From the NCBI RefSeq assembly GCF_002086515.1, contig NZ_MVHH01000008.1, forward strand, positions 53,487 to 117,486: a stretch of 64,000 nt of DNA, read 5' to 3'. Under the pieces are notes generated by a model. That model saw nothing but the letters and a program-made list of their open reading frames with translations, had not been told where the DNA came from and did no database searches. Origin of the DNA: Mycolicibacter arupensis. GTDB lineage: Bacteria; Actinomycetota; Actinomycetes; Mycobacteriales; Mycobacteriaceae. Both the position numbers and the translations under genes were made by a program. Shown here piece after piece: positions 41,847 to 50,113 of the stretch. Position 1 is the first letter of the stretch, and each line of letters opens with the position of its first letter.

Positions 41847-43193
41847 TCAACAGTGTGTCAGGAAGTGGTGTAGTACGCGGGTGCCGAACCTCAGTGCGTC
41901 GACCGGGACGCGCTCGTCGACCCCGTGGAACAGCGCGGCGAAGTCCAGGTCGGGCGGAAGCCGCAGCGGGGCGAATCCGAAGCAGCGAATACCCAACTTG
42001 GCGAAGGCTTTTGCATCCGTTCCGCCGGACAGCATGTAGGGCACGGCCCGGGCCTCGGGATCGCAGGCCAGCAGCGCGGCGCTCATCGCCTCCACCAGGT
42101 CGCCGTCGAAGGTGGTCTCGACCGACGGCTGGAGGGTGACCCACTCCCGGGTCACGTCAGGACCGATCAGGGCGTCGACCTCGGCCTCGAAGGCCGCCTG
42201 GCGGCCGGGCAACACCCGGCAGTCCAGCACCGCCTCGGCCGTCGCCGGGATCACATTGGCCTTGTAGCCGGCCTGCAGCATGGTGGGCGTCGCGGTGTCA
42301 CGCAGCGTGGCGTTGAGGATCTGTGCCATCGGTCCCAGCTTCTCGATCATCCCCTCCAGGTCCGGGGAGTCGACGTCGATGGCCAGTCCGGTCTCCTCGC
42401 TCACCGCGATCAGGAACTGCTCCACGGCTTCGGTGAGCACCAGCGGGAAGCGGTGCCTGCCGAGCCGGGCCACCGCCTCGGCCAACCTGGTGACGGCGTT
42501 CTCGTCGTTGATCATCGAGCCGTGCCCGGCCCGGCCGTGGGCCCGCAGCCGCATCCAGCACAGTCCTTTTTCCGCGGTCTCGATCAGATAGAGCCGGCGC
42601 TCGCCGCCATCGCGGCGCGGCACCGTCAGCGAGAAGCCGCCCACCTCCCCGATCGCCTCGGTGACCCCGGCGAACAGGTCGGGGCGGTTCTCGACGAGCC
42701 AATGGGCACCGTATTTGCCGCCGGCCTCCTCGTCGGCGACGAACGCGAACACCAGATCACGCGGCGGGGTGATGCCGGCGCGGGCCAGGTGCCGGGCCAC
42801 CGCGATCATCATGCCGACCATGTCCTTCATGTCGACCGCGCCGCGGCCCCAGACATAGCCGTCCTCGACGGCCCCGGAGAACGGGTGCACGCTCCAGTCG
42901 CTGGCCTCGGCCGGCACCACATCAAGGTGGCCGTGGATCAGCAGCGCCCCGCGAGAGGGATCACTGCCCTTGAGGCGGGCGAAGACGTTGCCTCGCCCGG
43001 GCGCGCCGGATTCGAGGTATTCGGTCTCATAGCCCACCTCTTCGAGCTGGGCGGCCACCCAGCGCGCGCAGTCGGCTTCACCTTTGGTGGTGGCCAGCTC
43101 GCCGGTGTTGGAGGTGTCGAATCGGATGAGCGCGCTGACGAGTTCGACCACCTCGCCCACTGCGTCGCCGGCAGGATCGGGGAATTCGGTCAC
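41847..43193 (-). CDS. M20-family metallopeptidase (Rv2141c-like)
   Basis: A 448-residue zinc peptidase/deacylase from GTG 43193, which follows an AAAGG site by the usual distance. Metal-site motifs are [12 protein letters not shown] (His and Asp), [12 protein letters not shown] (bridging Asp), VADEEAGG (general-base Glu) and the final LFHGVDERV (His). M20 proteins include DapE, carboxypeptidases and aminoacylases; the specificity is not decided by sequence. It is convergent with the tRNA-Leu gene across a 108-base gap and is the last conserved core gene before the island. Confidence 0.9.
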   Translation of the reverse strand: MTEFPDPAGDAVGEVVELVSALIRFDTSNTGELATTKGEADCARWVAAQLEEVGYETEYLESGAPGRGNVFARLKGSDPSRGALLIHGHLDVVPAEASDWSVHPFSGAVEDGYVWGRGAVDMKDMVGMMIAVARHLARAGITPPRDLVFAFVADEEAGGKYGAHWLVENRPDLFAGVTEAIGEVGGFSLTVPRRDGGERRLYLIETAEKGLCWMRLRAHGRAGHGSMINDENAVTRLAEAVARLGRHRFPLVLTEAVEQFLIAVSEETGLAIDVDSPDLEGMIEKLGPMAQILNATLRDTATPTMLQAGYKANVIPATAEAVLDCRVLPGRQAAFEAEVDALIGPDVTREWVTLQPSVETTFDGDLVEAMSAALLACDPEARAVPYMLSGGTDAKAFAKLGIRCFGFAPLRLPPDLDFAALFHGVDERVPVDALRFGTRVLHHFLTHC

Positions 43194-43301
43194 AGTTACC
43201 TTTACTACCACTTCGCGGCCCTTCGGATCGCGTTGCGAGGGCTGGGTTTGGGTCCGGCCCTGGGCATCCGTTAGCCTTAGCTGCCCGGCCGAGCCGGGTA
43301 G

Positions 43302-43387
43302 GTCCGAGTGGCGGAATGGCAGACGCGCTAGCTTGAGGTGCTAGTGCCCTATTAACGGGCGTGGGGGTTCAAGTCCCCCCTCGGACA
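43302..43387 (+). tRNA. tRNA-Leu (anticodon GAG)
   Basis: An 86-base class II tRNA. The acceptor stem pairs GTCCGAG (43302-43308) with CTCGGAC (43380-43386), discriminator A at 43387, and CCA is not encoded. The anticodon loop TTGAGGT sits between GCTAGC and GCTAG, giving GAG. A long variable arm (TGCCCTATTAACGGGC) and the T-arm GGGGGTTCAAGTCCCCC follow. Its 3' end is the integration site of the mobile element: the integrase stop codon lies in the T-loop region on the other strand. Confidence 0.97.
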
Positions 43388-45015
43388 CGTCCGGCGACAC
43401 GACTTAAGTCGGCAGTCGCCGTGACTCGCTGAAGATGCGGGTCGTAGTCGAGGCGCAGGCCCAGGCTTGCGTATACCTGAGCGCGTTCCGCCCCGGTTGC
43501 CTCACCAAGCACTGCTGACAGCCCGCCCAATTCCTCAACCAACTCGCTGATTTGTGCGGCAGTCATGACGCGAGGTCGCTCCGCTTGCTCAAGACGGACC
43601 TTCAGCTCGTCGCGCTCGGCGGTGCGGCGGCGCAATGCAACAGTCAAATCCTCAACGGCCACACCAGACTCCACGGCGGTAACCAGAGCAGCAACCTTCG
43701 CATTCGCCTCGCTGAGCTGGCGCTGCAAGGCCGCGTAGCCAGCCCCTGCTACCGGGTCCGCGTCTTGCCCGCGTGCCAAGTCGGCCGGATCGGCCAGGGT
43801 GGCGATCCATTCGTCAAGTCGCGCAGTCACCTCATCTTCACGGAGGTAGACGGTGCGCGGGTGATCACTCAGGTCCGCGGGTACCGAACGCGACTTACCG
43901 AGCTCACAACGGTAGAGGATGCGTGTTGTTCGCTTCCCGACGCGGGCAGCGCCCTGCATCCGCCGTCCACATGCGGCACAGAACAGCAGCCCACGCAGTG
44001 CATATGGCACTGTTGACTCTCTGCTGCAAACAAGACCGGGACCCCGCCGCGCCTGCATCCGAAGACGGACAGCCTGCGCTAGTTCGTCACGGATCAGCGC
44101 TTCATGCGTGCGGCGTTCTGGTGCGATCCAGTCGGCCTCATCACGCCACCGCATACGAGTCTCATACCCCGCAGCGACATCATCGGGGTTGACCAGAACC
44201 TCGTATTTCTCCTGCTTGCCCCAAACACGGATACCGCGGTACGCCGGGTTGTCGAGTATCGCGCGGATCGCCGAATGGGACCATCCTCGTGGGTCACGAT
44301 GCCGATTCCGTGCCGGGTCGTACTGGCTCGGTGACGGTACACCATCGTCGGTGAGCAGTTGCGCGATATAGCGCAGGCCCGCTCCGTCGGCGTACATGCG
44401 GTAGATCCGCTCGACGACCGAAGATGTCGCGGGGTCGGGTTCGAGGCGGTGAAGCCGCTGCCCAAGATTGGCCTTGGCAGGGTTTGGATGCGGGCCGGCA
44501 TCGACGAGCCGGTAACCGTAGGGTGGTCGACCACCGAGATATCTGGCGGTGTCCTGCGCGAGTGCTGACATCGCCGTACGGACGCGCATTTGGATTCGAG
44601 CGCGCTCTCCCTTGCTCATGCCGCCGAACAGAGTCATCACCAGGTCGTGTGCCTCGGAGCCGGGATCGACCGCTCCGCCGACCTCGGGTACCCACAGGCC
44701 AACTCCGTAGTGCGTGAGGACAGGGAAGGTGAGCGCGAACTGCGGCCCGTAGAACGCACGGGCGGGTTCCCCAATCACTACGGCATCAAAGCTACGGTCC
44801 CGACAAGCGACATCAGCAAGCAGACGTGACGCCTCTGGCCTGCGCTTCCACGGCAGTGAACGGCTCTGTCCCACATCGAAGTAGTCGGCGGCGATGAATC
44901 CGCCGTGCGGAGTGATCAGGTCCATGGCACGCCGCTTCTGCCAGCTGCGGCTCGCCTCCGGGTCTTGAGCGTCCTCCGTGCTCACTCGGCCATAGAAGGC
45001 GAACCTCAGGCTCAC
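43369..45015 (-). CDS. Large serine recombinase (integrase)
   Basis: A 548-residue serine integrase. The N-terminal catalytic domain has FYGRVST with nucleophile Ser12 and GEPARAFYGPQF; the recombinase domain follows (YLGGRPPYGYRL), then a zinc ribbon (FCAACGRRM ... YRCELG) and a coiled-coil segment near residues 430-470. Its start overlaps the small upstream gene (GTGA). The last six codons (RVRGGT) and the stop are encoded by the complement of the tRNA-Leu 3' end, so attL and the integrase end are the same DNA. Most AICEs use a tyrosine integrase in this role. Confidence 0.93.
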   Translation of the reverse strand: MSLRFAFYGRVSTEDAQDPEASRSWQKRRAMDLITPHGGFIAADYFDVGQSRSLPWKRRPEASRLLADVACRDRSFDAVVIGEPARAFYGPQFALTFPVLTHYGVGLWVPEVGGAVDPGSEAHDLVMTLFGGMSKGERARIQMRVRTAMSALAQDTARYLGGRPPYGYRLVDAGPHPNPAKANLGQRLHRLEPDPATSSVVERIYRMYADGAGLRYIAQLLTDDGVPSPSQYDPARNRHRDPRGWSHSAIRAILDNPAYRGIRVWGKQEKYEVLVNPDDVAAGYETRMRWRDEADWIAPERRTHEALIRDELAQAVRLRMQARRGPGLVCSRESTVPYALRGLLFCAACGRRMQGAARVGKRTTRILYRCELGKSRSVPADLSDHPRTVYLREDEVTARLDEWIATLADPADLARGQDADPVAGAGYAALQRQLSEANAKVAALVTAVESGVAVEDLTVALRRRTAERDELKVRLEQAERPRVMTAAQISELVEELGGLSAVLGEATGAERAQVYASLGLRLDYDPHLQRVTATADLSRVAGRVRGGT

Positions 45016-45209
45016 GCCACTCCCCTCCCTGATCCAAGCATCCGGTCCCGCACAGCCATTATCACGTGTACCAGCGCGCGGTTGGCCTCGGACGGAAGTC
45101 GATATTGGTTGGGCACAACAATTTCAACACCCCCCTCTGACACCGTCGGCGCATCGGGACGAGCGTCACACCCGGAGCGAGCACGTGCTGCTCGGGACCT
45201 GTCAGCCAT
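45012..45209 (-). CDS. Small protein between rep and integrase, possible directionality factor
   Basis: A 65-residue basic protein from ATG 45209 behind an AGGGGGAAG site, overlapping the rep stop by 8 bases and the integrase start at its 3' end. VSEGGVEIVVPNQYRLPSEANRALVHVIMAVRDRM (in parts) looks like a short beta segment plus helix. It occupies the place where AICEs usually encode Xis, but I see no MerR-like HTH. A recombination directionality factor is a positional guess only. Confidence 0.55.
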   Translation of the reverse strand: MADRSRAARARSGCDARPDAPTVSEGGVEIVVPNQYRLPSEANRALVHVIMAVRDRMLGSGRGVA

Positions 45210-46707
45210 CGCTTCCCCCTGGCGGATCCCATTGTTGATTGCGGGCTTGGCCACGGACTTCGATCAGTCCGATGCGGCGGGTGTGGATGTGTTGGACGGC
45301 CGCGGAGTAGATGAGGGTCCGGTCGCCGAGGCTGGTGGGGCCGGCACGATCGAATTCCCATGCCACCAGATCATCGCCATCGGTGGAGTCGAGGCCGAGA
45401 TCATGTTGGTGCGCAGTGCTTTTTAAACGTTGTTCACGGGTCCAGGCCGCGCGACGTTCGCGCAGCGCGGTCATCGTGGTGGAATAGCGGCGGGATTTGC
45501 TGGTGATGTGGCCCCGGTAGCCCAGGGTGTGCAGCCACCGACCGACACCGGCCAGTCCCTTATCGGCGAGTTGGCTGATGGCGGTCAGGATCGCCCGAAC
45601 GTGGTCGCAGACATCGAGGTCAGCGATGGCCTCGGTGGAGATGCGTCGCGCGCTGATCCCGACGTCAGCTAAGGATTTGGTGACGTATTTCGCGAGGTAG
45701 CGAGCTACGCGGCGGCCTGGAAGAACCCCGCCGTGTGGTGAATCCTCCTGCACAGCAGAGCCGTCCGTGCCGGCGTGCCGGTTGTCGATGGGTTGGGTGT
45801 CGACTTGTGTGCCGAACCTGATCACCCGTGTCGCTGTATTTGAGGATGAGTCGGTGACCGTCACGGCCACGGTTCGAACGGCCTGTTGGATGATGGTGGC
45901 CAGTTCGGTTGCCGCAAGGGGCGCATGCCAGTCATGACCGCCAGAGTCATCGCTGTCGGGCGGGTCGAGGCGGATCAGGGCATGAATGTGCGGGATGAGC
46001 CGGGCTTGCAGTTCGACGACTTTGATGAAGCTGACCTGCACCGCATCCGGGTCGGCGCCCGAAGCGCGTAGCTCTCGGCGCAGTGTGCGTCGCAGGGTGA
46101 TGGTGAAGCGTCGCCACAGTTCGGGCAGGTGCCATGTGAACAGGACATGCCCGGTGTAGTCGTAGCAGTCCGCGCAGATCGGCTGTCCCGCATAGATATC
46201 ACCTTCGCCGTGGGTTGTGCTGCACCACAGTGGTTTTCCATGCGGGCAACGGCGGTAGCCGCCAGTGTGGTGGTGGTCGCGACACACACGCTGCTTCTTG
46301 TCGCCTGCACGCGCGGCGGCGTGAACAGGCCCGTAGCTAGGTGCGGTGAGGGTGACGAACACCTGCGGACGATCGGCCACTGCTGCGGGGATGTTGTGGT
46401 GGCCGCCGGCGGTGCCAGCGTGCACGAGCTGCCACGTGTCGCGGGCGTACAGGTCTGAGCACGATGGGCATACCTGAGCGCGGCGGTTGTTGCACCGTGT
46501 CCACACCACCCGATCGCGGCCTATCTCGTCGGTACCTCTGAGTTGGATGGGGTGGGCGCAGAAGCCAACAGATTCCGCGCGCCGCCACCACGATTCGAAC
46601 CCCGTCGAGGACGCGCGGCGCACCATCTGATCCACCACCGCATTGGTGTCGATCGAGCCGGGAACCCCGGGCAACACCAGCGTGGGGGCTGTCGTTGCAG
46701 TAGTCAC
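45202..46707 (-). CDS. RepSA-like rolling-circle replication initiator
   Basis: A 501-residue initiator. An N-terminal zinc-finger-like part (C80PSC, then CRDHHH and CPHG) precedes an HUH endonuclease core: LIPHIHALIRLD supplies the H-x-H metal site (H240, H242) and YLAKYVTKS the catalytic Tyr/Lys region (Y337, Y341). This is the pattern of pSAM2 RepSA and related actinobacterial plasmid initiators. It allows the excised circle to replicate before or during transfer. It overlaps traB by ATGA. Confidence 0.88.
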   Translation of the reverse strand: MTTATTAPTLVLPGVPGSIDTNAVVDQMVRRASSTGFESWWRRAESVGFCAHPIQLRGTDEIGRDRVVWTRCNNRRAQVCPSCSDLYARDTWQLVHAGTAGGHHNIPAAVADRPQVFVTLTAPSYGPVHAAARAGDKKQRVCRDHHHTGGYRRCPHGKPLWCSTTHGEGDIYAGQPICADCYDYTGHVLFTWHLPELWRRFTITLRRTLRRELRASGADPDAVQVSFIKVVELQARLIPHIHALIRLDPPDSDDSGGHDWHAPLAATELATIIQQAVRTVAVTVTDSSSNTATRVIRFGTQVDTQPIDNRHAGTDGSAVQEDSPHGGVLPGRRVARYLAKYVTKSLADVGISARRISTEAIADLDVCDHVRAILTAISQLADKGLAGVGRWLHTLGYRGHITSKSRRYSTTMTALRERRAAWTREQRLKSTAHQHDLGLDSTDGDDLVAWEFDRAGPTSLGDRTLIYSAAVQHIHTRRIGLIEVRGQARNQQWDPPGGSDG

Positions 46708-48137
46708 CGTTGACCCCGGGCGGTGTCGGTGCGCCCGCTGTTGGACTGGTTGGTTCGGGTCGCGGCACGAGGTGGCCGGAATCGTGCTGCCAGAGTGGCG
46801 ATGTCGTGGTCGGCGACGTGAAATGCCCGTACCCGCACCGGTTGGGCCGTGCCATCGATCATCATGTAGCCCACACCGGGAGTGGTGTCGGGGATGTGAT
46901 CGCAGTCGGCCCCCGCGTCGCGGGCGCCCTGGCCCAAAACCATGGTGGTTTGGGTGGCTTCGGTCAACCGCAACCCGATTCGCACGGTAAACAGCTGCCG
47001 CACCGGCAGGGTGTCTTTGGCCGGATCTTGCACCGCTGCCACCACCGAAATGCCGACGGCCCGGCCTTGGGAGAGCAGCAGGCCCAACAGCTGTTCAATT
47101 TCGCTGCGCACCTTGCGGTCGGTCACATACGCAGTCAGCGCGGCGATCTCATCGATCACCACCACGAATAACGGCTCAGTCGGAGTCGGGGTGTGCATGC
47201 GCGTCTTGCCCCGTAACCGATTGGCGCGGGCGTGCATCACCTCCACTAGTTGCCGCAGCAGGTACAGGGTGGTGCCAGTGGCGTCGTGGGTGAACACCGT
47301 GAACATGGGTGCTCCGGCGCCCAGTTCCATGCCGCCTTTCGGGTCGATGACGCAGAGCCGCACTTGTCCGGTTTTCACGGCGGGGGCGAGGCCAGCGATC
47401 AGTGACCACAACACTGAACCTTTCCCCGCGCCGGTCGCGCCAGCCACGAGCAGGTGGTGGCCAAGCAGAGGTAGGTGCCACCAGTGGCGGGTTTCGGTGA
47501 TCCCGACCCGCACCGACCCCACATCCACCGCAGTCGCCGTCGTGGGCATGGGCAGGGCAATCGGGTCGGCCAGCACGTCGCCGCGCATCAGGGTGATGCG
47601 TAGCTCTCCGGGCGCGGTCGCGCGGATGGCGATCCGGTCGGCACGCCAGGCGGCGGCTAGCGCCTCCGATTGCTTGTGCCAATCAGCCAGGGAGTGGCCG
47701 GTGACCACTCGCAGCGCCAGGACGTCGGTCGTCTTGCCGATGCGCACCGACTGCAAGGTCGGCACCAAGGTGCGTTCGCCAAGTGTGGCGGTCAGGCCGT
47801 GCAGGGTGCACACCGATTGCCAGGTGCGGGTGTAGCGCGACCAGGTCAACCAGCGCCGCCGCACCGGCTCGGTGACCCATCCGTGAAACGATCGCGGGTC
47901 CAGCCACGCCCAGCCCGCATACGCGGCAGCGAAAGCAATACCGATGATCAGACCCGCGCGTGAGCCATGGGTAATGGCCATCGCCACGCTGGCGATGATC
48001 GGGATGCTGATGGCCGGGAACAGGACCGCCCACCACAGCAGATACCCGGCCGCTTTGAACAGTGAGAGGATGAGGTCGGTGATCCAGTCGTCGTCGTTGG
48101 ATTGAGAGTTCTTGCTGTTTTTGTAGTTTGATGCCAT
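46704..48137 (-). CDS. FtsK/SpoIIIE-like DNA translocase (TraB type)
   Basis: A 477-residue membrane-anchored ATPase. Two hydrophobic segments (about residues 31-57 and 61-79) precede a motor domain with Walker A GATGAGKGS (233-241), the conserved VIDPKGGME and Walker B LFVVVIDEIAAL (about 323-334). TraB-type proteins move double-stranded DNA between hyphae or cells as hexamers and recognise a clt site; no relaxase is needed. The C-terminal part is expected to bind clt. It overlaps rep downstream; a strong hairpin lies between it and the SCO3933-type gene upstream. Confidence 0.92.
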   Translation of the reverse strand: MASNYKNSKNSQSNDDDWITDLILSLFKAAGYLLWWAVLFPAISIPIIASVAMAITHGSRAGLIIGIAFAAAYAGWAWLDPRSFHGWVTEPVRRRWLTWSRYTRTWQSVCTLHGLTATLGERTLVPTLQSVRIGKTTDVLALRVVTGHSLADWHKQSEALAAAWRADRIAIRATAPGELRITLMRGDVLADPIALPMPTTATAVDVGSVRVGITETRHWWHLPLLGHHLLVAGATGAGKGSVLWSLIAGLAPAVKTGQVRLCVIDPKGGMELGAGAPMFTVFTHDATGTTLYLLRQLVEVMHARANRLRGKTRMHTPTPTEPLFVVVIDEIAALTAYVTDRKVRSEIEQLLGLLLSQGRAVGISVVAAVQDPAKDTLPVRQLFTVRIGLRLTEATQTTMVLGQGARDAGADCDHIPDTTPGVGYMMIDGTAQPVRVRAFHVADHDIATLAARFRPPRAATRTNQSNSGRTDTARGQR

Positions 48138-48182
48138 GACAGGCGTCCCTCTGGTGAGTGAATGGTCGATAGCAGCTCACGT

Positions 48183-48218
48183 GCTGGGGCGCGACACCCA
48201 CGAGCGCCGCGCCCCAGC
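48183..48218. other. Perfect 11-bp stem-loop upstream of traB
   Basis: GCTGGGGCGCG (48183-48193) pairs perfectly with CGCGCCCCAGC (48208-48218) around a 14-base loop. It lies in the 89-base gap between the SCO3933-type gene and traB. There is no T-run after it in the direction of transcription, so it is not a standard terminator. It may be an mRNA element reducing traB expression, or a DNA site for transfer or replication. Confidence 0.75.
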
Positions 48219-48226
48219 AAATGGGG

Positions 48227-48571
48227 TTATTTCTGCGCGCGGGACGCTTGATCGCTCGGCGCAGCCGCGGGGTTGGTGGGGGTGATGGCGTCGGCACGGA
48301 ACGCCACGCCGCTGCGATCACCTTGAGCCCAAGGGATAGCAACCAGACCCGCGACTGAAACAGGTTGGGTGACTGTCACTTTCGGATCCCCGGCGACGGT
48401 GACGTTGAGCACTTCACCACCGGTGTCATCCAACGCCAACAGCTGCGCGGCATACAGTGGCACGCCGGTGGCGGTGTCCACTTTTGGGCTGCCGGTCTCG
48501 AAGTTCAGCCGCGGCTCGGCCGCTCGGGTGACGATGAACCGTGTGCCTGATGTGTCGATCCTTAAACGCAT
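48227..48571 (-). CDS. SCO3933-family regulatory protein
   Basis: A 114-residue protein from ATG 48571 (MRLRIDTSGTRFIVTRAAEP). The order of segments, TRFIVTRAAEPRLNFET, GVPLYAAQLLALDDTGGEVLNV and LVAIPWAQGDRSGVAFRADAI, matches the SCO3933-type proteins that precede traB in Streptomyces elements. They are described as regulatory, but the mechanism is unknown to me. It is the first gene of the element's minus-strand operon and faces the HTH regulator across a repeat-rich 239-base gap. Confidence 0.8.
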   Translation of the reverse strand: MRLRIDTSGTRFIVTRAAEPRLNFETGSPKVDTATGVPLYAAQLLALDDTGGEVLNVTVAGDPKVTVTQPVSVAGLVAIPWAQGDRSGVAFRADAITPTNPAAAPSDQASRAQK

Positions 48572-48632
48572 TGTCCCGCTGTTCCTTTCGTGATCTGTTT
48601 GCGCCCGTTGCGGCGCTGGGCTCAGTTCACGT

Positions 48633-48727
48633 GGACATCGCGGACGTAGCGAGGGACGTTGGCAGGCATTGCCGACACTGCCGCAGACATTTCGGACACG
48701 ACAGGGACATGCCCGTGGGCATCGGAC
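48633..48727. promoter_or_regulatory. Cluster of GAC-core short repeats in the element's divergent control region
   Basis: Eight copies of (G/C/A)GAC(A/G), mostly GGAC followed by AT, GT or AC, begin at 48633, 48642, 48654, 48673, 48685, 48694, 48705 and 48724, spaced 9, 12, 19, 12, 9, 11 and 19 bases. They lie between the SCO3933-type gene and the HTH regulator. A perfect 7-bp GC hairpin follows at 48736-48752. The arrangement suggests an operator array, an iteron set or a clt-like site. Confidence 0.5.
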
Positions 48728-48810
48728 GGGCATCACCGCCGCGGGGCGGCGGCAGTCGCATGGCAAACTAGGAACCACGCGCTGAGGATGGACAGGGATG
48801 ACACGGAAAG

Positions 48811-49629
48811 ATGTGCGCTGAGACGATGGGCGATCAGGACGGCGACGCCGAGGCCGCCACGATCCCCAACGATCGCCTCACCCAACGGCTGCACGCCAAG
48901 GGACTCTCCCCACAGAGGTTCGCCACTGCGGTGGGCGTGGATATCAAGACGGTGCGCCGCTGGCTGGCCAACATCGACTACAACGTCCGCGAGGACAACG
49001 CCCGCCGCGCCGCTAAGCTGCTTGGCTGCACACCGCACAACCTGTGGCCCAACCAGTATCCTGCCCCTACCGCGAGCGCGCTGGCGACGACGTCGCTGGG
49101 TGGTCCGTTCACCGCGACGCTGTATGCCAGCCGCACCCAGTTACCGATCACTGCATGGCAGCAGCATTTCGCCGGCGCCACCACCGGCATCGACATCCTC
49201 GTCCTGGCGGCGACGTTCCTGTTCGACACCCTCGACGGATTCCTCGACACCCTGCTCGACGCCGCCGCCCGCGGCGTTGCGGTGCGGTTTCTCGTCGGTG
49301 ACCCCGACACGCCCACCATGATCCTGCGCGGCGAGGAGGAAGGCATCGGCGAAGCCGTCATAGCCCGCTGCCGCACCTCCGTGGAACTACTCGCCCCGCA
49401 TGCCGGCACACCGGGCCTGGACATTCGCACCCACGACACGATGCTGTACACGTCGATCTTTCGGGTGGATGACGCCATGATCGTCAACTTCCACATCTAC
49501 GGCTCACCCGGGCGCAACAACCCGGTGCTGGCGCTGTCGCGCCACCACGAACCCCGGCTCTGGGCCACTCTCGAACAGGCCTTTACCCAGGTCTGGGACC
49601 ACGCCACACCCCTGACCGCGAAAGGCTGA
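48811..49629 (+). CDS. HTH regulator with C-terminal DUF5919/PLD-like domain
   Basis: A 272-residue protein. The N-terminal XRE-like HTH is RFATAVGVDIKTVRRWLANI. The C-terminal part (GIDILVLAATFLFDTLDGFLDTLLDAAARGVAVRFLVGDPD, in parts; later HDTMLYTSIFRVDDAMIVNFHIYG) resembles a phospholipase-D-like fold without an HKD motif. I recall this layout as DUF5919. It is the likely repressor or activator of the element. ATG 48826 is an alternative start. It is coupled to the NUDIX gene (7-base gap, AAAGG at its 3' end). Confidence 0.75.
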   Translation: MCAETMGDQDGDAEAATIPNDRLTQRLHAKGLSPQRFATAVGVDIKTVRRWLANIDYNVREDNARRAAKLLGCTPHNLWPNQYPAPTASALATTSLGGPFTATLYASRTQLPITAWQQHFAGATTGIDILVLAATFLFDTLDGFLDTLLDAAARGVAVRFLVGDPDTPTMILRGEEEGIGEAVIARCRTSVELLAPHAGTPGLDIRTHDTMLYTSIFRVDDAMIVNFHIYGSPGRNNPVLALSRHHEPRLWATLEQAFTQVWDHATPLTAKG

Positions 49630-49635
49630 CCCTCG

Positions 49636-50103
49636 ATGCGCATCGACTACTACAACGACCCCAACGCTCCGGCACCTAACAGTGTCGTCCCGTCGGCTTC
49701 GGCCATCGTCACCGACGAACACGGTCGTATCCTGCTGATCAAACGCCGCGACAATACGCTGTGGGCGCTACCGGGCGGCGGACACGACATCGGCGAAACC
49801 ATCGCAGACACCGCCGTGCGCGAGATCAAAGAGGAGACCGGTCTCGACGTCGAAGTCACCGGCCTGGTCGGTGTCTACACCAACCCTCACCACGTCGTCG
49901 CGTTCACCGACGGTGAAGTCCGCCAACAATTTTCCCTGTGCTTCACCGCCACCGTGCTCGGCGGTGAGCTGGCCATCGACCACGAAAGCACCGACATCGC
50001 CTGGACTGCCCCCGACGACATCCCCAACCTGGACATGCATCCGTCGATGCGTCTGCGAATCGAGCACTACCTGCAGCACCGCGACCGCCCCTACCTCGGC
50101 TGA
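49636..50103 (+). CDS. NUDIX hydrolase
   Basis: A 155-residue enzyme with a complete Nudix box, GGHDIGETIADTAVREIKEE followed by TGL. It hydrolyses a nucleoside diphosphate linked to an unknown group. NUDIX genes recur in AICEs beside the regulator gene, where a signalling or pool-sanitising role in excision or replication has been suggested. It directly follows the HTH/DUF5919 gene and probably shares its transcript. Confidence 0.9.
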   Translation: MRIDYYNDPNAPAPNSVVPSASAIVTDEHGRILLIKRRDNTLWALPGGGHDIGETIADTAVREIKEETGLDVEVTGLVGVYTNPHHVVAFTDGEVRQQFSLCFTATVLGGELAIDHESTDIAWTAPDDIPNLDMHPSMRLRIEHYLQHRDRPYLG

Positions 50104-50113
50104 CCTACGGCTG

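Noticed and set aside
48692..48700. A 9-base match (TCGGACACG) to the tRNA-Leu 3' end, as a possible second attachment site
   Set aside because: It is short, lies inside the element's repeat-rich control region, and excision there would separate the integrase from the rest; chance is likelier in GC-rich DNA.
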